Shown here in pieces: positions 27,093 through 34,979 of a DNA stretch of 64,000 nt; position 1 is the stretch's first letter, and each line of letters starts with the position of its first letter. The notes beneath the pieces were generated by a model. That model was given only the letters and a program-made list of their open reading frames with translations. It did not search any database and was not told the origin of the DNA. Position numbers and translations under genes: made by a program. Origin of the DNA: Aeoliella straminimaris (GTDB lineage: Bacteria; Planctomycetota; Planctomycetia; Pirellulales; Lacipirellulaceae); contig NZ_JAMXLR010000051.1 in NCBI RefSeq assembly GCF_024054565.1, positions 186,001 through 250,000 on the forward strand, given 5' to 3'.

Positions 27093-27105
27093 TTGCATTT
27101 TGCAA
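27093..27105. promoter_or_regulatory. operator-like palindrome 2 (TTGCA-N3-TGCAA)
   Basis: TTGCA-TTT-TGCAA, the same dyad as at 27056-27068 with identical flanks (CACTTGCA and TGCAATC). It lies 48 bases upstream of the AHSA1-like start. Confidence 0.65.
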
Positions 27106-27152
27106 TCTATTTTCGAGACTATTTTCTTCACTCTGTTTTCCGGAGCAATCTC

Positions 27153-27611
27153 ATGGCCGACATCGTCCAACGCATCGGTATTAAAGCCCCGCCCAGCAAG
27201 GTCTACGAGGCGCTCGCCACACTCGACGGGCTCGCCGGTTGGTGGACCCAAGAGGTTGCTGGCGACAGCGAGCCTGGCGGGGTGATCGTATTCACCTTCC
27301 GCACCGGCGAGGGGGAACTCAAAGGCGAGATGGGCATGCAGGTCGAGAGCCTCACACCCAACACCAAGGTCGCCTGGCGGTGCGTGGAAGGACCCGACGA
27401 CTGGCTGAAGACCGAAATCTCGTTCACGCTCAGCGAGCAGGACGGGCAGACGATCGTGCTGTTTGCCCACCGCGGCTGGTCAGAACTGTCCGAGCACATG
27501 GCGCACTGCACCATGAAGTGGGCCACGTTCCTGTTGAGTCTCCGCGAGTTGGTGGAAACCGGCACCGGAAAACCGGCACCGCGGGACGTAAAAGTCGACA
27601 ACTGGTACTGA
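27153..27611 (+). CDS. SRPBCC / AHSA1-type domain protein
   Basis: The ATG at 27153 (MADIVQRIGIKAPPSKVYEAL) follows CGGAGC; the in-frame extension to 27093 overlaps an operator. The 152-residue product has the AHSA1 pattern: KAPPSKVYEALATLDGLAGW with WWT, a central GxxxxFxFRTGEGELKGEM sheet and the late TMKWATFLLSLRELVETG helix. These proteins bind small hydrophobic ligands or act as polyketide-cyclase-like folds. Pairing with a divergent HxlR gene is a common stress- or ligand-responsive arrangement. Confidence 0.9.
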   Translation: MADIVQRIGIKAPPSKVYEALATLDGLAGWWTQEVAGDSEPGGVIVFTFRTGEGELKGEMGMQVESLTPNTKVAWRCVEGPDDWLKTEISFTLSEQDGQTIVLFAHRGWSELSEHMAHCTMKWATFLLSLRELVETGTGKPAPRDVKVDNWY

Positions 27612-27640
27612 TATCCAGTTAAACGTTGTAATTGCTTGGG

Positions 27641-27718
27641 GGTGACTGGGGTCGAGTCCTGCGAGCCCCGAGACCTATTGATTACTGGGGGCTCGCGGAG
27701 CTCGACCCCAGCCACCCA
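27641..27718. repeat. 30-bp-arm inverted repeat upstream of the fucosidase
   Basis: The left arm (27641-27670) begins GGGTGACTGGGGTCGAG and the right arm (27689-27718) ends CTCGACCCCAGCCACCC. They pair in about 26 of 30 positions, allowing G-U. This resembles a common intergenic repeat of planctomycetes. No T-run follows, so it is not a simple terminator. Confidence 0.8.
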
Positions 27719-27816
27719 ATGCTTGTTTGATACTTTGGCACTCCGCCGGTGCCGAAGGTATACTTGTGGGAACTTGTTACAGCGGTACCAATTCACTAAC
27801 AACGAGATTCCCACTC

Positions 27817-29205
27817 ATGCACAGGCACTTCGCTTCACTCGCTCTTGGCGGCTTTCTCTTCGGTCTACTCACACTCGGCGTACTGCTCCCCTACCCTGCT
27901 CAGGCGGAAGAGGCCCAGTACACCCCAGCGCCGGAGAATCTGGAGAACCGCGAGGCCTTTCAGGACGACAAGTTCGGCATCTTCATTCATTGGGGCGTCT
28001 ACAGCGAGCTCGGGCGCGGCGAGTGGGTGATGAACAACGAAAAGATCAAGGTCGAGGACTACAAGCCGGTTGCCGAGAAGTTCAATCCCACCGAGTACGA
28101 TCCGGCCGAGTGGGTCGCCTTGTTCAAGAAGGCGGGCGCGAAGTACATCACCATCACGTCGAAGCATCACGACGGCTTCGCCCTGTGGGACTCGAAGGTG
28201 ACCGACTGGGACGTGGTGGACGCCACGCCGTACGGCAAGGACCTGCTCAAGCCGCTGGCTGAGGAGTGCGAGAAACAGGACATGAAGTTGTTCTTCTACC
28301 ACTCGCACCTCGACTGGAGTCATCCCGACTACTATCCCCGCGGTCGTACTGGACAGAACCTGGGCCGGCCGGACGAAGGCGATTTTGACAAGTACCTGAA
28401 CTACATGGACGCGCAGCTCGCCGAGCTGCTAGTCGGCGACTATGGCGATGTGGCCGGCATCTGGTTCGATGGTTGGTGGGACCAGCGAGACTACGAGGCC
28501 GAAGATCCCCAGACCACCAAAGTCGACTGGCGGTTGGACAAAACCTACGGTCTGATTCACTCGCTGCAGCCGGGATGCATGATCGGCAACAATCACCATG
28601 TTGCGCCGTTCCCTGGCGAAGACTTTCAGATGTTCGAGCGCGATCTGCCCGGACAGAACAAGTCGGGCCACAGCAAGGACTCGACGATTGGCGATCTGCC
28701 GCTCGAGTCGTGCGACACGATCAATGGTTCGTGGGGCTACAACGCGAATGACAAGAAAATCAAAAGCAAGAAAGACCTGGTGCACTACCTGGTGAAGGCC
28801 GCCGGGCAAAACGCCAACCTGCTGCTGAACGTCGGTCCCAAGCCCGACGGCACCATCCAACCGGAGTTCGTCGCCCGACTCACCGAGATGGGCGAGTGGC
28901 TCGACGAGTATGGCGACAGCATCTACGGCACCCGCGGCGGCTCCGTTGGACTGCAGGAGTGGGGCGTCACCACTACCAAGGGCGACGCGATCTACGTACA
29001 CATCCTGCAGGCCCCCGAAGCGGGCGAGGAAGGTTGGGTCACGCTCGCGGGGACTGCGGACCTCGCGGTCGGCGACCTCACGCTGTTCGGCTCCGAAGAC
29101 GAAGTACCTCACCAACGGGGCGACGATGGCAATCTGCAGGTAAAACTACCCGCCGGCGCCGCCGAGGCAATCGACACCATCCTGGTGACGCAGGCCGCGG
29201 AGTAA
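27817..29205 (+). CDS. exported alpha-L-fucosidase, GH29
   Basis: The ATG at 27817 gives a signal peptide (about residues 1-34, ending PYPAQA) and 462 residues in total. The catalytic (beta/alpha)8 domain starts with FGIFIHWGVYSELGRGEW, then ITSKHHDGFALWDSKVTDWDV and the nucleophile region DVAGIWFDGWWD, with Asp218 as the GH29 nucleophile. A small beta domain follows from about residue 375. The enzyme cleaves terminal alpha-L-fucose from exported or environmental glycans, fitting planctomycete use of fucose-rich algal polysaccharides. A gap of only 8 bases separates it from the convergent creatininase-like gene. Confidence 0.95.
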   Translation: MHRHFASLALGGFLFGLLTLGVLLPYPAQAEEAQYTPAPENLENREAFQDDKFGIFIHWGVYSELGRGEWVMNNEKIKVEDYKPVAEKFNPTEYDPAEWVALFKKAGAKYITITSKHHDGFALWDSKVTDWDVVDATPYGKDLLKPLAEECEKQDMKLFFYHSHLDWSHPDYYPRGRTGQNLGRPDEGDFDKYLNYMDAQLAELLVGDYGDVAGIWFDGWWDQRDYEAEDPQTTKVDWRLDKTYGLIHSLQPGCMIGNNHHVAPFPGEDFQMFERDLPGQNKSGHSKDSTIGDLPLESCDTINGSWGYNANDKKIKSKKDLVHYLVKAAGQNANLLLNVGPKPDGTIQPEFVARLTEMGEWLDEYGDSIYGTRGGSVGLQEWGVTTTKGDAIYVHILQAPEAGEEGWVTLAGTADLAVGDLTLFGSEDEVPHQRGDDGNLQVKLPAGAAEAIDTILVTQAAE

Positions 29206-29213
29206 GCCTCGCT

Positions 29214-29984
29214 TCAAACGTACGGCAGGTCGCCCTTGCTGGCTTTGGACAGGTCGGCAAGCACGTCGGCCAACGCTTGGGTGACCGCCGCGAAGTACTG
29301 CTGACCTTTTTCAGCCGTGGCCCGCGAGGGATCGCCGCTACCGGTATCGGGATGGCAATGCGCCCACGGCCGGGGTGTCCACACGCCCGGCCGGCGGAGC
29401 GCGGCGATGTCGAACGGACGCCGTTCGCCTGAACCGGCGTGCTCCAACTCCACGAGTTCCGGTTCGAGGTGCAGCAGCAAACTCGTTTCCATCTCGTCGG
29501 CGTGATCCCCCGGCTCGTCGAACACCGACTGATGCACCTCGGGCGCGAGCTGGAAGAAGTTCGCCACCACGATCAGCAGGGGAAACTCCGCCATCAGATC
29601 GCGAACCATTGGCTGAAACTGGTTGCCACCGTGAGCGTTGACGATCACCAGCCGATCAATGCCCTGGGTAGTAAGCGAATGGCAAACGTCGCGCAAGATG
29701 GCCAGCGCCGTGGTGGTCGAGATGCTGATGGTCGCCACCTGGTCGAGTTGCTGGCTATCGTTGCCAAACGGAATGGTCGGCAACACAATCACTTTGCCCC
29801 CTTGGCCTCCGGCCAGCGACGCTCCGCGCTCGGCGATGTGCGTGGCCTCCATCACATCGGTGCCATAGGGCAGATGATAGTTGTGCGCCTCGGTCGCCCC
29901 CCATGGCAGCACCGCCACGTTCGGTGGCTCCTCGCGGAGCCGGCGGTAATTCGTTTCGAGCAACACGTGGGGGCGTATGGGCAT
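29214..29984 (-). CDS. creatininase-family amidohydrolase
   Basis: This 256-residue protein has the family's metal ligands: Glu32 and His34 in WGATEAHNYHLPYGTD (with Asp43), the later NAHGGNQ motif and the Glu of DHADEMETS. Family members include creatinine amidohydrolase, FAPy deformylase ArfB and mycofactocin MftE, so the substrate cannot be named from sequence alone. It has no signal peptide, so it is cytoplasmic. It is a single gene divergent from the phosphohexomutase, with a 166-base spacer. Confidence 0.92.
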   Translation of the reverse strand: MPIRPHVLLETNYRRLREEPPNVAVLPWGATEAHNYHLPYGTDVMEATHIAERGASLAGGQGGKVIVLPTIPFGNDSQQLDQVATISISTTTALAILRDVCHSLTTQGIDRLVIVNAHGGNQFQPMVRDLMAEFPLLIVVANFFQLAPEVHQSVFDEPGDHADEMETSLLLHLEPELVELEHAGSGERRPFDIAALRRPGVWTPRPWAHCHPDTGSGDPSRATAEKGQQYFAAVTQALADVLADLSKASKGDLPYV

Positions 29985-30150
29985 GGCAAGGGCGAACCGG
30001 ATTGAGACTGATTGGAGAGCGAGAAATTGTAGCAGAACCCTGAAATCGCCGGGGAGTGCGGCCGTCCCGCTAGTTCAACCGCCGGACCTGTGATAGCCTA
30101 CGATTCAGCGGCCAACTACTCAAACTCCTATCCTCGCACTCACGATTCCT

Positions 30151-31944
30151 ATGTCCGACCAAGCCCTGCTCGACGCCATCGAGTCCGCCACGAAAGCCGA
30201 AAAAATCACGCCGACTGCCGCCACGCATATCCGCGAGTGGCTTACCGAGCCGAAGTACGCCGACTACGCCGACCAAGTGGCCGAGCACATCAAGGACGAG
30301 AAGTGGCAGGCCCTGGACGATGCATTCTGGACAATCATTCCCTTCGGCACGGGTGGCCGCCGGGGGCGGATGTACCCGATCGGCTCCAACGCCATTAACG
30401 ACCGCACCATTGGCGAGAGCGCCCAAGGCCTGGCCGACTACGTGAAGGAAACGCTGGGCGAAGGAGCCGACCTGTCGTGCGCCATCGCCCGAGACACCCG
30501 TCACCGCTCGGAGGACTTCGCTCGGCTGTGTGCGGAAATCATGGTAGCGGCCGGCTTCAAGGTGTACTTCCTGAGCGGCTATCGCAGCACGCCCGAGCTG
30601 TCGTTTACCGTGCGTTACAAAAACTGCTCGTGCGGCATCATGGTCACCGCGAGCCACAACCCGCCCAGCGACAACGCAGTGAAGGTGTACTGGTCGAGTG
30701 GCGCGCAGGTATTGCCGCCGCATGACAAGGGTATCATCGATCGGGTGATGAACACGCAAGAGATCCGCCGGGCCGATTTCGACGAAGCCGAGAAGGCAGG
30801 ACAAATCGTGCGGTGCGAAGAGGAAGTCGATCGCGCGTTCATCGATGCGGTGCTGCAACAAGCCACGCCCGGCCCTCGCGACCTGAAGGTGTTGTACTCG
30901 CCGCTGCATGGCGTGGGGGCGACCTGCGTCGTGCCGGCGCTCGAGCGCGATGGTTTTGAGAACGTCGAGGTGTTCGCCCTGCAGTCCGAGCCGAGTGGCG
31001 ACTTCCCGAACGTGCCAGGGCATGTATCCAACCCCGAGAACCCGCAGGTGTTCGACGCCATCATCGGCCATGCCATGAACACGGGCGCGGACCTCTGCCT
31101 GGCGACCGACCCCGATTGCGACCGCATCGGCCTGGCCGCGCCGTTGACGCTGGAAGCGGGCAGCGACTGGCGGACTCTTACGGGCAACCAGATTGGCGCG
31201 CTGCTGTCCGACTACGTCTGCGAGACGCGGAAGCTCACGCCCGAGAAGTTTCAGGTAACGACGCTCGTGACCACCAAGCTGATCGAGCGCATTGGCACCA
31301 GCTACAACATCAAAACCGTGAGCGACCTGCTGGTCGGCTTCAAGTGGATCGCCCAGGCGATCGACGCCGGCGGGCCGGAAAACTTCCTGTACGGAACCGA
31401 AGAATCGCACGGCTATATGTCGGGCACGCACGTTCGCGACAAGGATGGTGCGGTGGCTTCGATGCTGGCATGCGAACTGGCCGCCAAGCTCAAGTCGGAG
31501 GGCAAAACGCTGCACGAGAAGCTGGACGACCTGTTCTGGCAGCATGGCGTGCATGCCGAGAAGACCATCTCGGTCATGATGCCCGGCAGCGATGGCATGG
31601 CCCGCATGAAGGAAGTGATGGCGGCATTTCGGTCGAACCCGCCGGAAACGATCGGCGGCTTCGACGTGGTGCAGCGCCGCGATTACCTGCAGAACATCAC
31701 CACCAAGAAGAACGGCACAACCGAGCCGCTGCCCGAGCCGAAGGGCGACCTGGTGATTCTGGAGCTATCGGCCGACGGCAACTACATCGCCTGCCGTCCC
31801 AGCGGCACCGAGCCGAAAATCAAGTTCTACATGTTCGCCTACACTCCGGCCGAGATGCTGCACGACCTGGAAGACACAAAAAGCACGCTCGACGCACGGC
31901 TCTCGGAGTTTGAGGAGGACCTGCGAAAGTTCGCGGGGGTTTAG
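30151..31944 (+). CDS. phosphohexomutase (phosphoglucomutase/phosphomannomutase family)
   Basis: This 597-residue alpha-D-phosphohexomutase has the active-site serine in CGIMVTASHNPPSDN (Ser168), the metal loop DPDCDRIG (Asp320 region), the sugar-binding GTEESHGYMSG and the phosphate-binding RPSGTEPKIKFY. The length with an N-terminal extension of about 60 residues matches the larger PGM2-like/ManB-like bacterial group. The enzyme interconverts hexose 1- and 6-phosphates in the cytoplasm. Which hexose is preferred is not decidable. A nucleotidyltransferase gene follows 37 bases downstream. Confidence 0.94.
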   Translation: MSDQALLDAIESATKAEKITPTAATHIREWLTEPKYADYADQVAEHIKDEKWQALDDAFWTIIPFGTGGRRGRMYPIGSNAINDRTIGESAQGLADYVKETLGEGADLSCAIARDTRHRSEDFARLCAEIMVAAGFKVYFLSGYRSTPELSFTVRYKNCSCGIMVTASHNPPSDNAVKVYWSSGAQVLPPHDKGIIDRVMNTQEIRRADFDEAEKAGQIVRCEEEVDRAFIDAVLQQATPGPRDLKVLYSPLHGVGATCVVPALERDGFENVEVFALQSEPSGDFPNVPGHVSNPENPQVFDAIIGHAMNTGADLCLATDPDCDRIGLAAPLTLEAGSDWRTLTGNQIGALLSDYVCETRKLTPEKFQVTTLVTTKLIERIGTSYNIKTVSDLLVGFKWIAQAIDAGGPENFLYGTEESHGYMSGTHVRDKDGAVASMLACELAAKLKSEGKTLHEKLDDLFWQHGVHAEKTISVMMPGSDGMARMKEVMAAFRSNPPETIGGFDVVQRRDYLQNITTKKNGTTEPLPEPKGDLVILELSADGNYIACRPSGTEPKIKFYMFAYTPAEMLHDLEDTKSTLDARLSEFEEDLRKFAGV

Positions 31945-31981
31945 AAGACACAGGAGGATTCTTAGGTGGTAGAATAGTACC

Positions 31982-32641
31982 ATGGCTGCTTCCTCGCCTC
32001 ACATAGCTGAAACGATTGCCCTGGGGTTTGCTTTCGATCCCAAGAACAACGAGCGGATGCGACAGATGGACCTTAGCGACTTATTCGCCTCGGTGGGTAA
32101 ACTGTTCGATCTGCTTGACGAACGGAAGGTCGACTACGTTGTGGCCGGTGGCATTGCCATGCTGGCCTATGTGGAAGGGCGAAACACTCAGGACATTGAC
32201 TTGCTGCTTTCTCGCGAAGCCGTGGGGCAACTACCGGAACTGTCTATTGAAGACGAAAACAACGATTTTCTCCGAGCAAAGTTCGGCCAATTACAGGTAG
32301 ATGCCCTGCTTACTGCCAAGCAGTTCTTTTCCCGCATCGCCCAAAGCCACAGCACGGTACAGACCTTCGCCGACCGAAAAGTCCGCTGCACTACGCCTGA
32401 AGGACTGGTGCTGTTGAAGCTGTTCGCCCTGCCTTCGCTTTATCGACAGGGAAACTTTGCGAAGGTTCGCATCTACGAAGGCGACATCGAAGCACTAGTT
32501 GATACCTGCGGGCTCGATACCAAGATACTTCTTAAGGGCCTTGAGGGGGAGGTAATTGATACGGACCTTAAAGAAATCGCCAACATCCTAAGTGACATCG
32601 AGCAGCGGATCACGGTGAAGAGATCACGGTTCGCGGAATAG
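31982..32641 (+). CDS. AbiEii-like minimal nucleotidyltransferase
   Basis: This 219-residue protein contains a nucleotidyltransferase core: KVDYVVAGGIAMLAYVEGR followed by NTQDIDLLLS, i.e. the GG-x-A-(x)n-R-x-T-x-DID motif with Asp71 and Asp73 as metal ligands. A second acidic position may be the Asp of LQVDALL. The start is uncertain: ATG at 31982 is used, but ATGs at 32057 and 32066 are possible. Family knowledge: AbiEii/MenA-type proteins are toxins or tRNA-modifying enzymes, usually beside an antitoxin. No partner is seen here; the upstream neighbour is a mutase. It may be a stand-alone or orphan member. Confidence 0.8.
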   Translation: MAASSPHIAETIALGFAFDPKNNERMRQMDLSDLFASVGKLFDLLDERKVDYVVAGGIAMLAYVEGRNTQDIDLLLSREAVGQLPELSIEDENNDFLRAKFGQLQVDALLTAKQFFSRIAQSHSTVQTFADRKVRCTTPEGLVLLKLFALPSLYRQGNFAKVRIYEGDIEALVDTCGLDTKILLKGLEGEVIDTDLKEIANILSDIEQRITVKRSRFAE

Positions 32642-32708
32642 CAACCGACACCCCCGACAAAAAGGGTTCCAACAGACAGACCGTTCCATCCAAATCCAGG
32701 GGGCTGAG

Positions 32709-34922
32709 ATGAGGCGAATCGTCGCGGTAGGGATTGTCGTTGTATGGATGCTGGGTAGATTGGCCGCCGCCGAGCCGACCGAGCAGCAGCCTGCGGATGT
32801 GGATTTGTATGGCGATCCTCTGCCGGTGGGCGTCGTGGCGCGGATGGGCACCGTGCGGCTGCGGGTGAACAATCCGAATGCGCTCTGCTTCTCGCCCGAT
32901 GGCAAGCAGCTTGTCGCCTGTGGTCACACTCCGCTCGTGTCGGTATGGGACGTCGCAACCGCTGAGCCATTGGAGCCTTACAAAACCGATCCGGTTGGCG
33001 AGTGGATCATGGCCGTGCGGTACTCGCCCGACGGCAAGTACCTGGTGGCCACAGGCGAGCGTGGCGAGGTGTGGGTCTGGGACACCGCGAGCCGCGAAGT
33101 GGTGTGGAGCGCCGAAGAGCATGGGGGCAGGACCTTCTCGATCGCTTTCTCTCCTGACCACAAGACCGTGGCGACCGCGGGTGGCGGCGTTGATCCGCGG
33201 GCGAGACTACTAAATCGGCTCGAAGGCAAAACCGTGGCGACCGCGGATGGCCAAATTTATTCGACGGTGAGACGATGGAATCTGTCCGATGGCAAGCCAC
33301 TGAGCACCATCGACGTGGGAACTTTAATCCTGGACGACTGCCCACTCGACTTTTCACCGGATGGCAAACAGCTGGTATTCGCTACCACCCGCACGATCAC
33401 TCTATGGGACATCGAACTGGATGAGCCAATAAGAGTCATCAAGAGACCATTTCTCGGGGGTGTCTCCTCTGTCTGGTTTACTAGCGATGGCAAATCGGTA
33501 TTCACCGCCGGCTATCGTTTCGCGATCAAGAGGTTACCCAACACCTACAGGTCGATTGTCGAAAGGCGTTCAACACTGAAACGCTTTAGCCTGGAGACTG
33601 GTGAGGAAGAAGCGGCGTTTGCAGCCCCGGAACCACACGGTCAGGAACCAAAGACGGCGCCTTTGCCGGGGGGCGAATCGTTCGTCTACGTCGGCTACGA
33701 AGGTCTGTTTGTGCTGAGTGCGAACAGCGGCGAGATCGAATCGCGCTGGCCACAACCAGCCAATCATCAGTTCACCCGTGGCGGTGGTTTGTCGGTACAG
33801 CCGGACGGTTCGCTAGCTGCCCACCTGCGAAACGATGCGATCGTGCTGATCGACTTGAAATCGGGAAAACAACTTCACGACAATTATCACGGCCACAAAG
33901 GCCACATTATTTCACTCGCCACGGCGCCCGACGGCAAGACAACGGTCACGGGCAGTGATGAGGGACGTGTGCTGGAGTGGAACACCGAGACGGGAGAGTT
34001 CCTCCGCGAACTGCCCGGCACCAAAGGCTGGGTGCGGTGCCTGGAGTACACGCCCGATGGCACGAAGCTCGTCATCGCCGGCAAGGGCCGTGAAGAGAAT
34101 CGAGGCTTTTTCGGCGAGGTGCTGGTGTGCGATCTTGCCAGCGGCGAGAAGGTTTGGGGGCAAGAAGTCGAACCGCGCGTGGTGGCCGCAACAGTCTCTC
34201 GCGATGGTGCGACCATGGCACTCGCCGCAGGTTTAGTCACTAGTTCCGCCGGTGATGAGCTGGTCGATCGAGTAGAGGTGCTAAAGCTCGACTCGGGTCA
34301 GGTGTTGCACAAATTCAATGGTCTTTCCGGTCGTGCTTTCAATCGTCAATCTGGATGTGCCGTGGGGTTGGGGTTCTCGGAAGGCGCACAAACCGTTCGC
34401 TTGCTCGACGACAATGGCAAGTTCACTCGGTTGCCGATCGAGCCCGCCACAGATCCAACGTCCACACAACTGGCAACGCCAAGACCCAATACCTCGATCC
34501 AGGCCGCCACGGCGAACGCGGCCGGCACCCTTGCCGTGTTCAGCTATCTAACGCGCCCCCATCTCAACGTTAACATAGGCGGTTTGCAAACGCTGCAACA
34601 AAAGAGTTCCATCGCTCTGGTCGATACCCTATCGGGCGAAGTTCGCTGGGAGCAGAGCACGGGGTTCGACTACGTCGATCACGGCAGCATCTCGCCCGAC
34701 GGCAAGCTCATCGCCATCGAGCAGCGTAGCCCCAGCGAAGCTGGCGGCGATGTGACCCTTGCGATCTACAGCGCGAACGACGGCGAACTGTTGTGGGCGT
34801 TTCCCGTTGTAGATTTCCGCCTGTCCTGTCTGCGCTTCACGCCCGACAGCTCGAAACTCGTCGGCGGAACCCATCGTGGCGACGCGATGGTATGGGACCT
34901 ATCGCTGGTCCCGGCACCGTAA
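32709..34922 (+). CDS. exported WD40-repeat beta-propeller protein
   Basis: This 737-residue protein has a signal peptide (about residues 1-20, ending RLAAA). At least nine blade-end signatures of the type FSPDGKxLVAxG are visible along its length, for example FSPDGKQLVACG, YSPDGKYLVATG, FSPDGKQLVFAT and FTPDSSKLVGGT. That fits one 14-blade propeller or two seven-blade ones. WD40 proteins bind other proteins or ligands; many exported ones are abundant in planctomycetes, with unknown partners. It converges with the GH2 gene (57-base gap). Confidence 0.88.
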   Translation: MRRIVAVGIVVVWMLGRLAAAEPTEQQPADVDLYGDPLPVGVVARMGTVRLRVNNPNALCFSPDGKQLVACGHTPLVSVWDVATAEPLEPYKTDPVGEWIMAVRYSPDGKYLVATGERGEVWVWDTASREVVWSAEEHGGRTFSIAFSPDHKTVATAGGGVDPRARLLNRLEGKTVATADGQIYSTVRRWNLSDGKPLSTIDVGTLILDDCPLDFSPDGKQLVFATTRTITLWDIELDEPIRVIKRPFLGGVSSVWFTSDGKSVFTAGYRFAIKRLPNTYRSIVERRSTLKRFSLETGEEEAAFAAPEPHGQEPKTAPLPGGESFVYVGYEGLFVLSANSGEIESRWPQPANHQFTRGGGLSVQPDGSLAAHLRNDAIVLIDLKSGKQLHDNYHGHKGHIISLATAPDGKTTVTGSDEGRVLEWNTETGEFLRELPGTKGWVRCLEYTPDGTKLVIAGKGREENRGFFGEVLVCDLASGEKVWGQEVEPRVVAATVSRDGATMALAAGLVTSSAGDELVDRVEVLKLDSGQVLHKFNGLSGRAFNRQSGCAVGLGFSEGAQTVRLLDDNGKFTRLPIEPATDPTSTQLATPRPNTSIQAATANAAGTLAVFSYLTRPHLNVNIGGLQTLQQKSSIALVDTLSGEVRWEQSTGFDYVDHGSISPDGKLIAIEQRSPSEAGGDVTLAIYSANDGELLWAFPVVDFRLSCLRFTPDSSKLVGGTHRGDAMVWDLSLVPAP

Positions 34923-34979
34923 CGATCCGTCCAACCCGCTCTCTTCGCGTGCTGCTCAATTTGCTGCACTTGGAGCCGA

